The notes: generated from the letters alone by a model not told the origin. Counted from the stretch's first letter, positions 1-7,748 are shown. The stretch: DNA of 35,668 bases from Cupriavidus gilardii (GCF_013314895.1 NZ_JABTYE010000034.1:1-35668); one strand, 5' to 3'. Made by a program: numbers and translations.

Positions 1-145
1 GAGAAACGAGATTATGCAGAACCTTTCGCTTCTCGTCAACAGGTTTGTCAGCACTTTCTGCTGCGGCGCCAGCACCGCAGCGCCTTTGCCTCCCTGCCAA
101 CCCCGCCGCCGTTCGGCTGCGAGGGGGCGAATATTAAGGGAGTAC

Positions 146-191
146 GCGCCGCCTGGCAATACCCTTGTCATCTTTTTATGCCAGGCGGCGC
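146..191. repeat. Long perfect inverted repeat downstream of the enoyl-CoA hydratase gene
   Basis: Two perfect 13-base arms (146-158, GCGCCGCCTGGCA, and 179-191) enclose a 20-base AT-richer loop. The structure starts 11 bases beyond the hydratase stop codon, in the direction of its transcription. It could form a strong 3' mRNA hairpin, but no T-tract follows directly, so it is not a textbook intrinsic terminator. In the rest of 1-201 I see no convincing gene. Confidence 0.6.
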
Positions 192-201
192 GGCAGCCGC
201 T

Positions 202-978
202 TCAGCGGTGCTGGAAGTTCGGCGCGCGCTTCTCGACGAAGGCGGCCATGCCTTCCTTCTGATCCTCGGTGGCGAAGGTCGAGTGGAACAGCCGGCGCTC
301 CAGATGCACGCCTTCGCTCAGCGAGGTCTCGTAGGCCGCGTTGACCGACTCCTTGATCATCATCACGACCGGCAGCGAGAAGCCGGCAATGGTTTCGGCA
401 GCGGTGACCGCCTCGTCGATCAACTTGTCCGCCGCGACCACGCGTGACACCAGGCCGGCGCGTTCCGCCTCGGTGGCATCCATCATGCGCGCGGTCAGGC
501 ACAGATCCATCGCCTTGGCCTTGGACACCGCGCGCGGCAGCCGCTGCGTGCCGCCGGCGCCGGGCATCGTGCCCAGCTTGATCTCGGGCTGGCCGAACTT
601 CGCGGTGTCCGCGGCGATCACGATGTCGCACATCATCGCCAGTTCGCACCCGCCGCCCAGCGCGTAGCCCGCCACCGCTGCAATCACCGGCTTGCGGATG
701 CGGCGGATGGTCTCCCAGTTGCGCGTGATGTACTCGCCCTTGTAGACATCCATATAGCTGTACTTCGCCATCATGCCGATGTCCGCGCCCGCGGCGAAGG
801 CGCGTTCGCTGCCGGTGATCACGATGCAGCCGATGCCCTCGTCCTGGTCGAAGGCCGTCAGCGCGGCGCCCAGTTCGTCCATCAGCGCGTCGTTGAGCGC
901 GTTCAGCGCCTTCGGACGATTCAGCGTCACCAGCCCGACGCGGCCACGGGTTTCCACCAGGATGTTGTCGTACGCCAT
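202..978 (-). CDS. Enoyl-CoA hydratase (crotonase family), possibly PaaF-like
   Basis: The 258-residue protein should hydrate trans-2-enoyl-CoA to 3-hydroxyacyl-CoA in the cytoplasm. It has the whole crotonase fold signature: LNRPKALNAL near residue 19, the oxyanion-hole segment FAAGADIG near 61-68, and both catalytic glutamates, Glu112 in GGGCELAMMCD and Glu132 in QPEIKLGTMPGAGGTQRLPRA. Their spacing of 20 equals that of Glu144/Glu164 in rat mitochondrial crotonase, so it should be an active hydratase rather than an isomerase. The ATG at 976-978 is chosen because AGAGGA lies just upstream; an earlier ATG at 1056 would add 26 residues unlike the family and run into the operator region. It diverges from paaGIK, so it may be the 2,3-dehydroadipyl-CoA hydratase PaaF of phenylacetate degradation. 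A general fatty-acid role is equally possible from sequence alone. Confidence 0.9.
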   Translation of the reverse strand: MAYDNILVETRGRVGLVTLNRPKALNALNDALMDELGAALTAFDQDEGIGCIVITGSERAFAAGADIGMMAKYSYMDVYKGEYITRNWETIRRIRKPVIAAVAGYALGGGCELAMMCDIVIAADTAKFGQPEIKLGTMPGAGGTQRLPRAVSKAKAMDLCLTARMMDATEAERAGLVSRVVAADKLIDEAVTAAETIAGFSLPVVMMIKESVNAAYETSLSEGVHLERRLFHSTFATEDQKEGMAAFVEKRAPNFQHR

Positions 979-1102
979 GGGTTTCCTCTGTCTCCAATGA
1001 AAAAGGGATGCCGGCACAATGGCTGCAACGCCGGTCAGCATCGTTGGGATCAGCAACGATACCCGGCCGTAGCAAACCGCGAAAGATTAATGCTAACATT
1101 TG

Positions 1103-1119
1103 CCGACCGACTGGTCGGT
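1103..1119. promoter_or_regulatory. Candidate TetR-type (PaaR-like) operator between the hydratase gene and paaG
   Basis: Two overlapping perfect inverted repeats occur here: CCGACC-4-GGTCGG (1103-1118) and ACCGAC-TG-GTCGGT (1106-1119). This form resembles the operators reported for the TetR-family repressor PaaR, which senses phenylacetyl-CoA in Burkholderia. It sits just upstream of a candidate paaG -35 box, in the 269-bp divergent intergenic space, so one bound repressor could serve both directions. The symmetry is directly visible; assignment to PaaR is inference, as no paaR gene is in the window. Confidence 0.6.
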
Positions 1120-1122
1120 TAA

Positions 1123-1151
1123 TTAAAACCGCCGTCGCGCTTCCCTACAAT
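1123..1151 (+). promoter_or_regulatory. Candidate sigma-70 promoter for paaGIK
   Basis: TTAAAA (1123-1128) and TACAAT (1146-1151) are spaced by 17 bases, 96 bases before the paaG start. The -10 box matches the consensus at five of six positions, the -35 box at four. The palindromic operator abuts the -35 box on its upstream side. Confidence 0.45.
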
Positions 1152-1247
1152 GCCAGACGAAGCCGCCACCCGGCTTCGATCCAGAACAACCTTCCGGAGC
1201 GAGCGCCCAAGCGCCGCCGCAACCGGGACATGGCAGGAGACAAGCCC

Positions 1248-2075
1248 ATGCACGCCACGCCCACGCCCACGCCGTCGCCCCGTACCGCCGTCGACGCCGG
1301 CCCGGTACTGCTGGCCTGGCACGGCGACGTCGCCGTCGTCACGCTGAACCGGCCGGACAAGCTCAACAGCTTCACCCGCGAAATGCATGCGGCGCTGGTG
1401 CAGGCGCTGGATCACGCCGAGGCCGGTCACGCACGCGCCCTGCTGCTGACCGGCGCCGGACGCGGCTTCTGCGCCGGCCAGGACCTGGCCGATCTGGATT
1501 TCACCCCAGGCCGCATGACGGACCTGGGCGACCTGATCGACAGCGCCTTCAACCCGCTGGTGCGCCGGCTGCAGTCGATGCCGCTGCCGGTGATCGCCGC
1601 CGTCAACGGCACGGCCGCGGGCGCCGGCGCCAATCTGGCGCTGGCCTGCGACATCGTGCTGGCGGCCCGCTCGGCCAGCTTCATCCAGGCCTTCATCAAG
1701 ATCGGACTGGTGCCCGATTCGGGCGGCACCTGGTTCCTGCCGAAGCGGCTCGGCATGGCGCGCGCGCTGGGACTGGCGATGACCGGCGACAAGCTGTCCG
1801 CCGACGAGGCCGAGAAGTGGGGCCTGATCTGGGAGGCGATGGACGATCCGCTGCTGATGGAGCAGGCCCTGGCGCTGGCCACGCATCTGGCCGCGCAGCC
1901 GACCCGCGCGCTGGCCGCGATCAAGCGTGCGATGTACGCGAGCGCGACGCAGACGCTGGACGCCCAGCTCGACATGGAGCGCGACCTGCAGCGCGCGCTC
2001 GGCGGATCGCACGACTATGCGGAGGGCGTCAACGCTTTCCTCGAAAAGCGCGCGCCGCGCTTCACCGGCCAGTAG
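1248..2075 (+). CDS. paaG: PaaG, ring-1,2-epoxyphenylacetyl-CoA isomerase
   Basis: This crotonase-fold enzyme isomerises ring-1,2-epoxyphenylacetyl-CoA to the oxepin-CoA, the step before ring hydrolysis in aerobic phenylacetate degradation. The 275-residue protein follows E. coli PaaG closely: LNRPDKLNSFTREMH, TGAGRGFCAGQDL, FNPLVRRL, VNGTAAGAGANLALACDIV, GLVPDSGGTWFLP and the ending FLEKRAPRFTGQ. The first crotonase glutamate is replaced by the AGAGANLAL segment and an acid is kept at Asp157, as expected for an isomerase rather than a hydratase. The ATG at 1248 has AGGAGA seven bases upstream; an in-frame ATG at 1230 would place that Shine-Dalgarno inside the gene. The N-terminus carries a Thr-Pro-rich stretch of about ten residues not found in E. 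coli. It is first in an apparent paaG-paaI-paaK operon. Confidence 0.95.
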   Translation: MHATPTPTPSPRTAVDAGPVLLAWHGDVAVVTLNRPDKLNSFTREMHAALVQALDHAEAGHARALLLTGAGRGFCAGQDLADLDFTPGRMTDLGDLIDSAFNPLVRRLQSMPLPVIAAVNGTAAGAGANLALACDIVLAARSASFIQAFIKIGLVPDSGGTWFLPKRLGMARALGLAMTGDKLSADEAEKWGLIWEAMDDPLLMEQALALATHLAAQPTRALAAIKRAMYASATQTLDAQLDMERDLQRALGGSHDYAEGVNAFLEKRAPRFTGQ

Positions 2076-2130
2076 CCTGCCGGCCGCGGCCTTTTCCCAG
2101 CCCTTCCCGACTCTTGAGCAGGAGATCCGC

Positions 2131-2574
2131 TTGACTCCCGATCCGCAAGCCCTGGCCGAAGCGGCCGCGGCCAGCATGTACGAGGCCGACAGCTGCAGCC
2201 GCTGGCTCGGCATCACGATCGACGCGATCGCCCCCGGCTATGCGCGGCTGTCGATGCCGGTGCGCGACGAATTCCTGAACGGCCACGGCATCTGCCACGG
2301 CGGCCTGATGTTCACGCTGGCCGATTCGTGCTTCGCCTTCGCCTGCAACAGCCACAACATCAACACGGTCGCGGCCGGCTGCAGCATCGAATTCCTGAAG
2401 CCGGTCCGCGGCGGCGACGTGCTGACCGCCGAGGCGACCGAGCAGGTGCTGTCGGGCCGGCACGGCATCTACGACATCCGCGTGACCAACCGCGACGGCG
2501 AGGTGGTGGCGATGTTCCGCGGCAAGTCGGCGCAGATCAAGGGCCATGTCGTGCCGCCGCCCGAAGCGGGCTGA
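2131..2574 (+). CDS. paaI: PaaI, hotdog-fold phenylacetyl-type acyl-CoA thioesterase
   Basis: PaaI hydrolyses ring-hydroxylated phenylacetyl-CoA and related thioesters, probably releasing CoA from dead-end intermediates. The 147-residue product carries the hotdog signature NGHGICHGGLMFTLADSCFA with His56-Gly-Gly and the acid Asp65, then a typical strand-rich C-terminal half. No suitable ATG exists at the expected N-terminus. The chosen start is TTG at 2131, preceded six bases upstream by AGGAG, which gives a length close to the roughly 140 residues of E. coli PaaI. The next ATG (2176) would remove 15 residues of the N-terminal helix. It lies 55 bases after paaG and 94 bases before paaK, same strand, consistent with one transcript. 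The low-efficiency TTG may set a lower protein level than its neighbours. Confidence 0.92.
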   Translation: MTPDPQALAEAAAASMYEADSCSRWLGITIDAIAPGYARLSMPVRDEFLNGHGICHGGLMFTLADSCFAFACNSHNINTVAAGCSIEFLKPVRGGDVLTAEATEQVLSGRHGIYDIRVTNRDGEVVAMFRGKSAQIKGHVVPPPEAG

Positions 2575-2668
2575 CTGCAGCCCGCCCTCCATCGCCCGAT
2601 CGTTGCAGCCGGCCCGTAGCGACAACCGTAGCCACACCCCCAAGCGCCACCCATAGCAGGAGACAACA

Positions 2669-3973
2669 ATGAGCACGCGCCTGACCGATCTGCCGCTGGA
2701 GCCGATCGAGACCGCCAGCCGCGACGAATTGCAGGCCTTGCAGCTGCAGCGCCTGAAGTGGTCGCTCGACCATGCCTATCGACATTCGCCGGTCTATCGG
2801 CGCAAGTTCGACGAGGCGGGAGTGCACCCGGAAGATCTGAAGTCGCTGGCCGACCTGGCGCGTTTTCCGTTCACCACCAAGCAGGACCTGCGCGACAACT
2901 ACCCGTTCGGCATGTTCGCCGTGCCGCAGGACCAGGTCGCGCGCATCCATGCGTCATCGGGCACCACCGGCAAGCCGACCGTGGTCGGCTACACGCTGCG
3001 CGACATCGACATCTGGGCCACAGTGATGGCGCGCTCGATCCGCGCGTCGGGCGCGCGGCGCGGCGACAAGGTGCACATCAGCTACGGCTACGGCCTGTTC
3101 ACCGGCGGCCTGGGCGCGCACTACGGCGTGGAGAAGGCGGGCCTGACCGCGATTCCGTTCGGTGGCGGCCAGACCGAGCGTCAGGTCCAGCTGATCCAGG
3201 ACTTCCGCCCCGAGATCATCATGGTGACGCCCAGCTATATGCTGGCGATCGCCGACGAATTCGAACGTCAGGGGCTCGATCCCGCGCAGAGCTCGCTGCA
3301 GGTCGGCATCTTCGGCGCCGAACCGTGGACCCCGGAGATGCGCGTGGCCATCGAGCGGCGCATGGGCATTTCCGCGGTCGACATCTACGGCCTGTCCGAG
3401 GTAATGGGCCCGGGCGTCGCCAACGAGTGCGCCGAGACCAAGGACGGTCCGACCATCTGGGAAGACCACTTCTACCCTGAGATCATCGACCCGAACACCG
3501 GCGAGGTGCTGCCCGACGGCAGCTTCGGCGAGCTGGTGTTCACCTCGCTGACCAAGGAGGCACTGCCGATCGTCCGCTATCGCACGCGCGATCTGACCCG
3601 TCTGCTGCCCGGCACCGCGCGGCCGGCGTTCCGCCGGATGGAGAAGATCACCGGCCGCTCCGACGACATGATGATCATCCGCGGCGTCAACGTGTTCCCC
3701 TCGCAGATCGAGGAACTGATCCTGAAGCACGCCGAACTGGCGCCGCACTACCAGTGCGTGCTCGGCAAGGACGGCCCGCTGGACACGCTCACCGTGCGCG
3801 TCGAATGCGCGCATGGCGTCGAGCCGGACACCGTGCGCCAGGCGCGCGATACCTTGATGCACGAGATCAAGGCCTATATCGGCGTGACCGTGGCGCTCGA
3901 GATCCTGCCGTCGGGCGGGGTCGAGCGCTCGGTCGGCAAGGCGCGGCGGATCGTCGACCAGCGCCCGCGCTGA
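2669..3973 (+). CDS. paaK: PaaK, phenylacetate-CoA ligase
   Basis: This AMP-forming ligase converts phenylacetate, CoA and ATP to phenylacetyl-CoA, the entry step of the pathway. The 434-residue protein has the adenylate-forming P-loop HASSGTTGKPTVVGYT (Ser96-Lys102), YGLSEVMGPGVANEC in the nucleotide site, YRTRDLTRLLPG, the hinge GRSDDMMIIRGVNVFPSQIEE, and a late lysine in VGKARRI. Length and motif order match PaaK. AGGAGA precedes the ATG by seven bases. It is the last gene of the paaG-paaI-paaK set and converges on mltA with only 28 bases between stop codons; I see no obvious intrinsic terminator there. The oxygenase genes paaABCDE, and paaZ, paaJ and paaH, are not in the window. Confidence 0.96.
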   Translation: MSTRLTDLPLEPIETASRDELQALQLQRLKWSLDHAYRHSPVYRRKFDEAGVHPEDLKSLADLARFPFTTKQDLRDNYPFGMFAVPQDQVARIHASSGTTGKPTVVGYTLRDIDIWATVMARSIRASGARRGDKVHISYGYGLFTGGLGAHYGVEKAGLTAIPFGGGQTERQVQLIQDFRPEIIMVTPSYMLAIADEFERQGLDPAQSSLQVGIFGAEPWTPEMRVAIERRMGISAVDIYGLSEVMGPGVANECAETKDGPTIWEDHFYPEIIDPNTGEVLPDGSFGELVFTSLTKEALPIVRYRTRDLTRLLPGTARPAFRRMEKITGRSDDMMIIRGVNVFPSQIEELILKHAELAPHYQCVLGKDGPLDTLTVRVECAHGVEPDTVRQARDTLMHEIKAYIGVTVALEILPSGGVERSVGKARRIVDQRPR

Positions 3974-4001
3974 ACCTGCCGCGGTTACTCGCGCGCCGCG
4001 C

Positions 4002-5165
4002 TCAACTGCGCGGCATCAGCACCCACATCCGCCCGGCCTGCTTCATGCGGCCGGCGGTCTCGCCGGCCGCATCGCCTGCGCCCCAGAAGAAGTCGGCGCG
4101 CACGCCGCCCTTGATCGCGCTGCCGGTGTCCTGCGCAAAGACCAGCCGCTCGATCGGTTCGCTCGACAGCGGCCGCGTGGTCGACAGGAAGACCGGCACG
4201 CCGAGCGGGATCGTGGCGGGATCGACCGCGATCGAGCGCTCCGGCGTCAGCGGCACACCCAGCGCACCGATCGGGCCGTCGTTGTTGGGCGGCAGCTCGC
4301 GGAAGAACACATAGCGCGGATTGACGTTCAGCATCTCCTCGACCCGTGCCGGATTGGCGCGCGCCCACGCCTTGATGCCCTGCATGGTGGCTTGCGCCGG
4401 GGTGATCTCGCCGCGATCCAGCAGCCATTTGCCGAACGAGCGGAACGGCTGATCGTTGGTGCCGCCGAAACCGACCCGCATCATGGTGCCGTCGGCCAGG
4501 CGAATGCGGCCCGAGCCCTGGATCTGCAGGAAGGCGGCCTCGACCGCGTCGTCGACCCAGACCACCTCGTTGCCGCGCAGCGCCGGATCGCGCAGCAGCT
4601 CGGCACGCGGCGGCAGCGGCCGGTTGCCCCACTGCGGCGGCTTGCGGTGCAGCGGAATCTGGTAGGCGCCCTGGCGCGTGCGCGAGCCGTGCAGGATCGG
4701 CTCGTAGTAGCCGGTCACCAGCCCGCTGTCGGTACCGTCGCCGTTGACGACGCGGTAGGGCTGGAAATGCTGCTCGAAGTAGCTGCGCAGCGCCTGCGGA
4801 TCGCTGGCATCGACCATCAGCCCGGCCGTGCATGGACCGCGCCATTCGGCGCGCTTCTTCAGCGCCTGGCAGCTGGCCTGCAGCGCCGGCCACGCGGCCC
4901 GCACGTCGTCGCGCGTCCAGCCGCCGATCTCGCTCCAGCTTGCCGGCTGCAGCCGGCCCTTGCCGCCGACGCCCGTCACCGGAGGCGTCGGCTGCCCGGT
5001 TTCGATGCGCGGCGGCGGACCGCTGACGCAACCGGCCAGCACCGCCGCCGCGCCGACAATGGCCCATAGCGCGCGGGCGCCGGGCAGCCGGCTGGCGACG
5101 GTAGTGAAGCGAGTGGAAAGCAGGGGAAGACGGCGAATGGCGAAAGCGGAGTCGTGGTCAGTCAT
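4002..5165 (-). CDS. mltA: MltA, membrane-bound lytic murein transglycosylase A
   Basis: MltA cleaves the glycan strand of peptidoglycan to form 1,6-anhydromuropeptides and is anchored to the outer membrane as a lipoprotein. The 387-residue sequence has a hydrophobic segment ending in the lipobox LAGC with Cys46, an MltA domain (GDGTDSGLVTGYYEPILHGS, then PLHRKP), and a C-terminal 3D barrel region with AQDTGSAIKGGVRADFFWG. Asp346 there matches the catalytic Asp308 of E. coli MltA. The basic pre-lipobox region is long (about 40 residues), but no in-frame ATG, GTG or TTG lies closer to the lipobox, so the ATG at 5163-5165 is kept. The Shine-Dalgarno is weak. A decamer tandem repeat lies directly upstream, so the upstream region may be variable. 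Confidence 0.93.
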   Translation of the reverse strand: MTDHDSAFAIRRLPLLSTRFTTVASRLPGARALWAIVGAAAVLAGCVSGPPPRIETGQPTPPVTGVGGKGRLQPASWSEIGGWTRDDVRAAWPALQASCQALKKRAEWRGPCTAGLMVDASDPQALRSYFEQHFQPYRVVNGDGTDSGLVTGYYEPILHGSRTRQGAYQIPLHRKPPQWGNRPLPPRAELLRDPALRGNEVVWVDDAVEAAFLQIQGSGRIRLADGTMMRVGFGGTNDQPFRSFGKWLLDRGEITPAQATMQGIKAWARANPARVEEMLNVNPRYVFFRELPPNNDGPIGALGVPLTPERSIAVDPATIPLGVPVFLSTTRPLSSEPIERLVFAQDTGSAIKGGVRADFFWGAGDAAGETAGRMKQAGRMWVLMPRS

Positions 5166-5210
5166 CGTTTTCGGTGGGTTGTCGCCGGGCGCGGCCGCGG
5201 CGGCAAGGAC

Positions 5211-5280
5211 AGTGGCTCTCAGTGGCTCTCAGTGGCTCTCAGTGGCTCTCAGTGGCTGGCTATGGCTGGCTGTGGCTTGC
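5211..5280. repeat. 10-bp tandem repeat upstream of mltA
   Basis: Four exact copies of AGTGGCTCTC (5211-5250) are followed by three degenerate units, AGTGGCTGGC, TATGGCTGGC and TGTGGCTTGC (to 5280). The tract lies 46 bases upstream of the mltA start and 112 bases upstream of the small membrane-protein gene on the other strand. The period equals about one helical turn, so unit gain or loss would keep helical phasing while changing promoter distances. Confidence 0.9.
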
Positions 5281-5319
5281 AGCAGGCATGCACACGGGAC
5301 CGGCCGGCGGCCGATGCCC

Positions 5320-5325
5320 TACAAT
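5320..5325 (+). promoter_or_regulatory. Candidate -10 box for the small membrane-protein gene
   Basis: TACAAT lies 66 bases before the start codon and matches the -10 consensus at five of six positions. No recognisable -35 box sits 16-18 bases upstream, so the call rests on the -10 alone. Confidence 0.3.
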
Positions 5326-5391
5326 GCTCGGGCCGATCCGGCAGGGCTCCTCCATGCCGGATCGACGTTGGCTCGAACGCGGGAATCATCC

Positions 5392-5622
5392 ATGAGCGAA
5401 TTCTTTCAAGACCATCCCATGCTGCTGTTCGCCCTCGAGGCCGGCGTGGCGTTGTTTCTGCTGATCTTCATCGTGGTCTGGACGATGGGCACGGCCAAGA
5501 AGCATCCGCGTCCCAGCCGCGCCCCGGACGATCATCCGTCGCGCGCCGCTTCGCAGCAGGCCGGCCAACCGGGCAAGCCCTCGGGACAGGCGCACAGCAA
5601 GGACAACGCGCCGGGCGCCTAG
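5392..5622 (+). CDS. Small single-span membrane protein of unknown function
   Basis: The 76-residue product begins MSEFFQDHPMLLFALEAGV and has one clear transmembrane helix at about residues 10-33, rich in Leu, Phe and Ile. A positively charged patch (KKHPRPSR) and a hydrophilic tail rich in Gly, Gln, Ser and Pro follow. By the positive-inside rule the tail should be cytoplasmic. I do not recognise a family. The start has only a weak GGGA upstream, but the hydrophobic segment and a compact reading frame between mltA and apaG support a real gene. It ends 24 bases before the stop of the convergent apaG. Its length and layout recall small accessory subunits such as CcoQ, but no oxidase genes are nearby and I make no such assignment. 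Confidence 0.65.
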   Translation: MSEFFQDHPMLLFALEAGVALFLLIFIVVWTMGTAKKHPRPSRAPDDHPSRAASQQAGQPGKPSGQAHSKDNAPGA

Positions 5623-5646
5623 GTTCCGGCGGCCCGCAATGCAGCC

Positions 5647-6021
5647 TCAATGCAGCATGCGCGGCAGCACCAGCGCGAACTCGGGAATCGGGACCTCGAA
5701 GCGATGGCCGTCCTCGGCCACGCAGAAGTACTTGCCCTTCATCGAGCCGACCGGCGTGGAGATCGTCGCCCAGCTGGTGTATTCGAAGTGCTCGCCTGGC
5801 TTGAGCAGCGGCTGATGCCCGACCACGCCGAGCCCCGCCACTTCCTGCGTGGCGTTGTCGCTGTCGGTGATCTGCCAGTGCCGCGAGATCAGTTGGGCCG
5901 CAACCTCGCCGGTGTTCTGGATCGTGATGGTGTAGGCAAAGGCATGGCGTCCGTGTTCCGGGTCGGACTGGTCGGGCAGATACTGCGTGCGCACGGAAAC
6001 GGAAAAAGCGTACTCGCTCAT
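5647..6021 (-). CDS. apaG: ApaG (Co2+/Mg2+ efflux-associated DUF525 protein)
   Basis: The 124-residue protein is a full-length ApaG: a single immunoglobulin-like beta-sandwich domain with the family motif VAGLGVVGHQPLLKPGE (Gly-rich turn near 63-68), then YTSWATISTPVGSMKGKYFC and a C-terminal FEVPIPEFALVLP. ApaG is conserved in proteobacteria. Mutants in Salmonella affect cobalt and magnesium efflux, but the biochemical role is not settled. The ATG at 6019-6021 begins MSEYAFSVSVRTQYLP, which is typical. The Shine-Dalgarno is weak. It diverges from rpe across 200 bases. In many Burkholderiales apaG lies beside mltA and rpe, as here, which supports a core chromosomal setting. Confidence 0.95.
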   Translation of the reverse strand: MSEYAFSVSVRTQYLPDQSDPEHGRHAFAYTITIQNTGEVAAQLISRHWQITDSDNATQEVAGLGVVGHQPLLKPGEHFEYTSWATISTPVGSMKGKYFCVAEDGHRFEVPIPEFALVLPRMLH

Positions 6022-6143
6022 TGTCGGGGTGGCCGGTGGCAAGACAAGGTAGCGGCATTGTGCGGCAAGGGCAGGGGTGCGGCAAGTCGGGTTCACGCCC
6101 CCGCCCGTCCGGCGCCCCGGCCTCGCCGGCCGCAAAGGCGGCG

Positions 6144-6149
6144 TAAAAT
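6144..6149 (+). promoter_or_regulatory. Candidate -10 box upstream of rpe
   Basis: TAAAAT lies 72 bases before the rpe start in the apaG-rpe divergent space and stands out from its GC-rich surroundings. No good -35 box was found at standard spacing. Confidence 0.35.
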
Positions 6150-6221
6150 GGCGCCCTTGCGCGCCGGCCGCACTGGCAGGACGCGCCCTCGCCGCATCCT
6201 TGCCACGTCACCCACGCCATC

Positions 6222-6923
6222 ATGAGCACCCCGACCTATCGCATCGCCCCGTCCATCCTGTCCGCCGACTTCGCCCGCCTGGGCGAGGAAGTGCGCCGCG
6301 TCACCGAGGCCGGCGCCGACTGGATCCACTTCGACGTGATGGACAACCACTACGTGCCGAACCTGACGGTCGGCCCGCTGGTCTGCGAGGCGATCCGCCC
6401 GCACGTGACCGCGCCGATCGACGTGCACCTGATGGTGCGTCCGGTCGACCGCATCATTCCGGACTTCGCCAAGGCCGGCGCCAACATCATCACGTTCCAC
6501 CCCGAGGCGAGCGACCACGTCGACCGCTCGCTGGCGCTGATCCGCGATCACGGCTGCCAGGCCGGTCTGGTCTTCAATCCCGCCACGCCGCTGCACCATC
6601 TCGACCACGTGATGGACCGGCTCGACGTGATCCTGCTGATGTCGGTCAACCCCGGCTTCGGCGGGCAGGCCTTCATTCCCGAGACGCTCACCAAGCTGCG
6701 CGCGGTACGCGAGCGCATCGACGCCTATGCCGCCCGCACCGGCCGCACGATCCTGCTGGAAGTCGACGGCGGCGTGAAGGTCGAGAACATCGCGCAGATC
6801 GCCGCGGCCGGGGCCGATACCTTCGTCGCCGGCTCGGCGGTATTCGGCAAGCCCGACGCCGACGGCGGCTATCGCGGCGTGCTGTCGGCCTTGCGCGCCG
6901 AACTGGCCAAGGTGGGCCAGTGA
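6222..6923 (+). CDS. rpe: Ribulose-phosphate 3-epimerase
   Basis: Rpe interconverts D-ribulose 5-phosphate and D-xylulose 5-phosphate in the pentose phosphate pathway (and the Calvin cycle where present). The 233-residue TIM-barrel protein has the standard motifs: APSILSADFARLGEE at the N-terminus, metal ligand His36 and catalytic Asp38 in WIHFDVMDNHYVPNLT, His69 in DVHLMV, the flexible loop MSVNPGFGGQAFIP, and catalytic Asp182 in LLEVDGGV, with a phosphate-binding VAGSAVFG. The start is fixed by the family N-terminus. Its stop codon overlaps the start of gph by one base (TGATG), indicating translational coupling. It heads the rpe-gph-trpE series typical of beta-proteobacteria. Confidence 0.97.
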   Translation: MSTPTYRIAPSILSADFARLGEEVRRVTEAGADWIHFDVMDNHYVPNLTVGPLVCEAIRPHVTAPIDVHLMVRPVDRIIPDFAKAGANIITFHPEASDHVDRSLALIRDHGCQAGLVFNPATPLHHLDHVMDRLDVILLMSVNPGFGGQAFIPETLTKLRAVRERIDAYAARTGRTILLEVDGGVKVENIAQIAAAGADTFVAGSAVFGKPDADGGYRGVLSALRAELAKVGQ

Positions 6924-7651
6924 TGGAAGGGGCGACGCTCAAGCGCACCGACTGGCGCGGCATTCGCGGCGCCATCATCGATCTGGACGGCACCATGGTC
7001 GATACCGCGGGGGACTTCCACGCGGCGGTCAACGCGATGCTGCAGGCCCTGTCGCATCTGCATCCGGCGCTTGGGGACATCGCCCCGCTGCCCCTGCCCG
7101 AGATCGTCAGCTTCGTCGGCAAGGGCTCCGAGAACCTGATCCGCCGCGTGCTCGACACGCGGCTGCCGCCCGCCGCCGCCAACGGGCTGTTCGCCGACGC
7201 GCTGGCGCTGTACAACCGCGAATACCTGCGCATCAACGGCCAGTTCTCGGCCCTCTACCCCGGCGTCGAGGCTGGGCTGGCCGCGCTGAAGGCCGCCGGC
7301 CTGCGGCTGGCCTGCGTCACCAACAAGCCGCACGACTTTACCGCGCCGCTGCTCGACAAGCTCGGGCTGGCGCCCTCTTTCGAGCTGGTCTACGGCGGCG
7401 ATGCGTTTCCGTTCCGCAAGCCGGATCCGCTGCCGCTGCTGAAGGTATGCGAGGCGTTCCGCCTCGAGCCGGCGCAGATGGTGGCCATCGGCGACTCGGA
7501 AAACGACGCCATGGCGGCCCGCGCGGCCGGTATCGGCGTGCTGCTGGTGCCCTATGGCTACAACCATGGCAAGCCTGTACAAGGCGTCGACGCCGATGGT
7601 ATAGTCGGCTCGCTTGTCAAGGCCGCTGAGATCTTGGCAGCACACCGGTAG
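6923..7651 (+). CDS. gph: Phosphoglycolate phosphatase (HAD superfamily)
   Basis: Gph dephosphorylates 2-phosphoglycolate, a product of oxidative DNA damage repair and of Rubisco oxygenation. The 242-residue protein has HAD motif I, IIDLDGTMVDT with nucleophile Asp20 and acid/base Asp22, a helical cap domain with FVGKGSENLIRRVL, motif II in CVTNKPHDFT, motif III around FRKPDPLPLL, and motif IV as IGDSENDAMAARAAG. Length and order match Gph rather than smaller HAD phosphatases. The ATG overlaps the rpe stop (TGATG), so translation is likely coupled. It is followed by 97 bases and then a candidate trp leader peptide, so readthrough into trpE is possible. Confidence 0.94.
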   Translation: MEGATLKRTDWRGIRGAIIDLDGTMVDTAGDFHAAVNAMLQALSHLHPALGDIAPLPLPEIVSFVGKGSENLIRRVLDTRLPPAAANGLFADALALYNREYLRINGQFSALYPGVEAGLAALKAAGLRLACVTNKPHDFTAPLLDKLGLAPSFELVYGGDAFPFRKPDPLPLLKVCEAFRLEPAQMVAIGDSENDAMAARAAGIGVLLVPYGYNHGKPVQGVDADGIVGSLVKAAEILAAHR

Positions 7652-7748
7652 TCTCCGGCCACGGCTCGCCAGCCTCACCGCGCGCCCTGCCCGATTCCAG
7701 AGACCGCCCACTCCGCATCCCGCGCAGACACCCGAGAACACGACCTTC

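Noticed and set aside
5211..5280. Possible CRISPR array
   Set aside because: Units are 10 bp and contiguous with no spacers; this is a simple tandem repeat.
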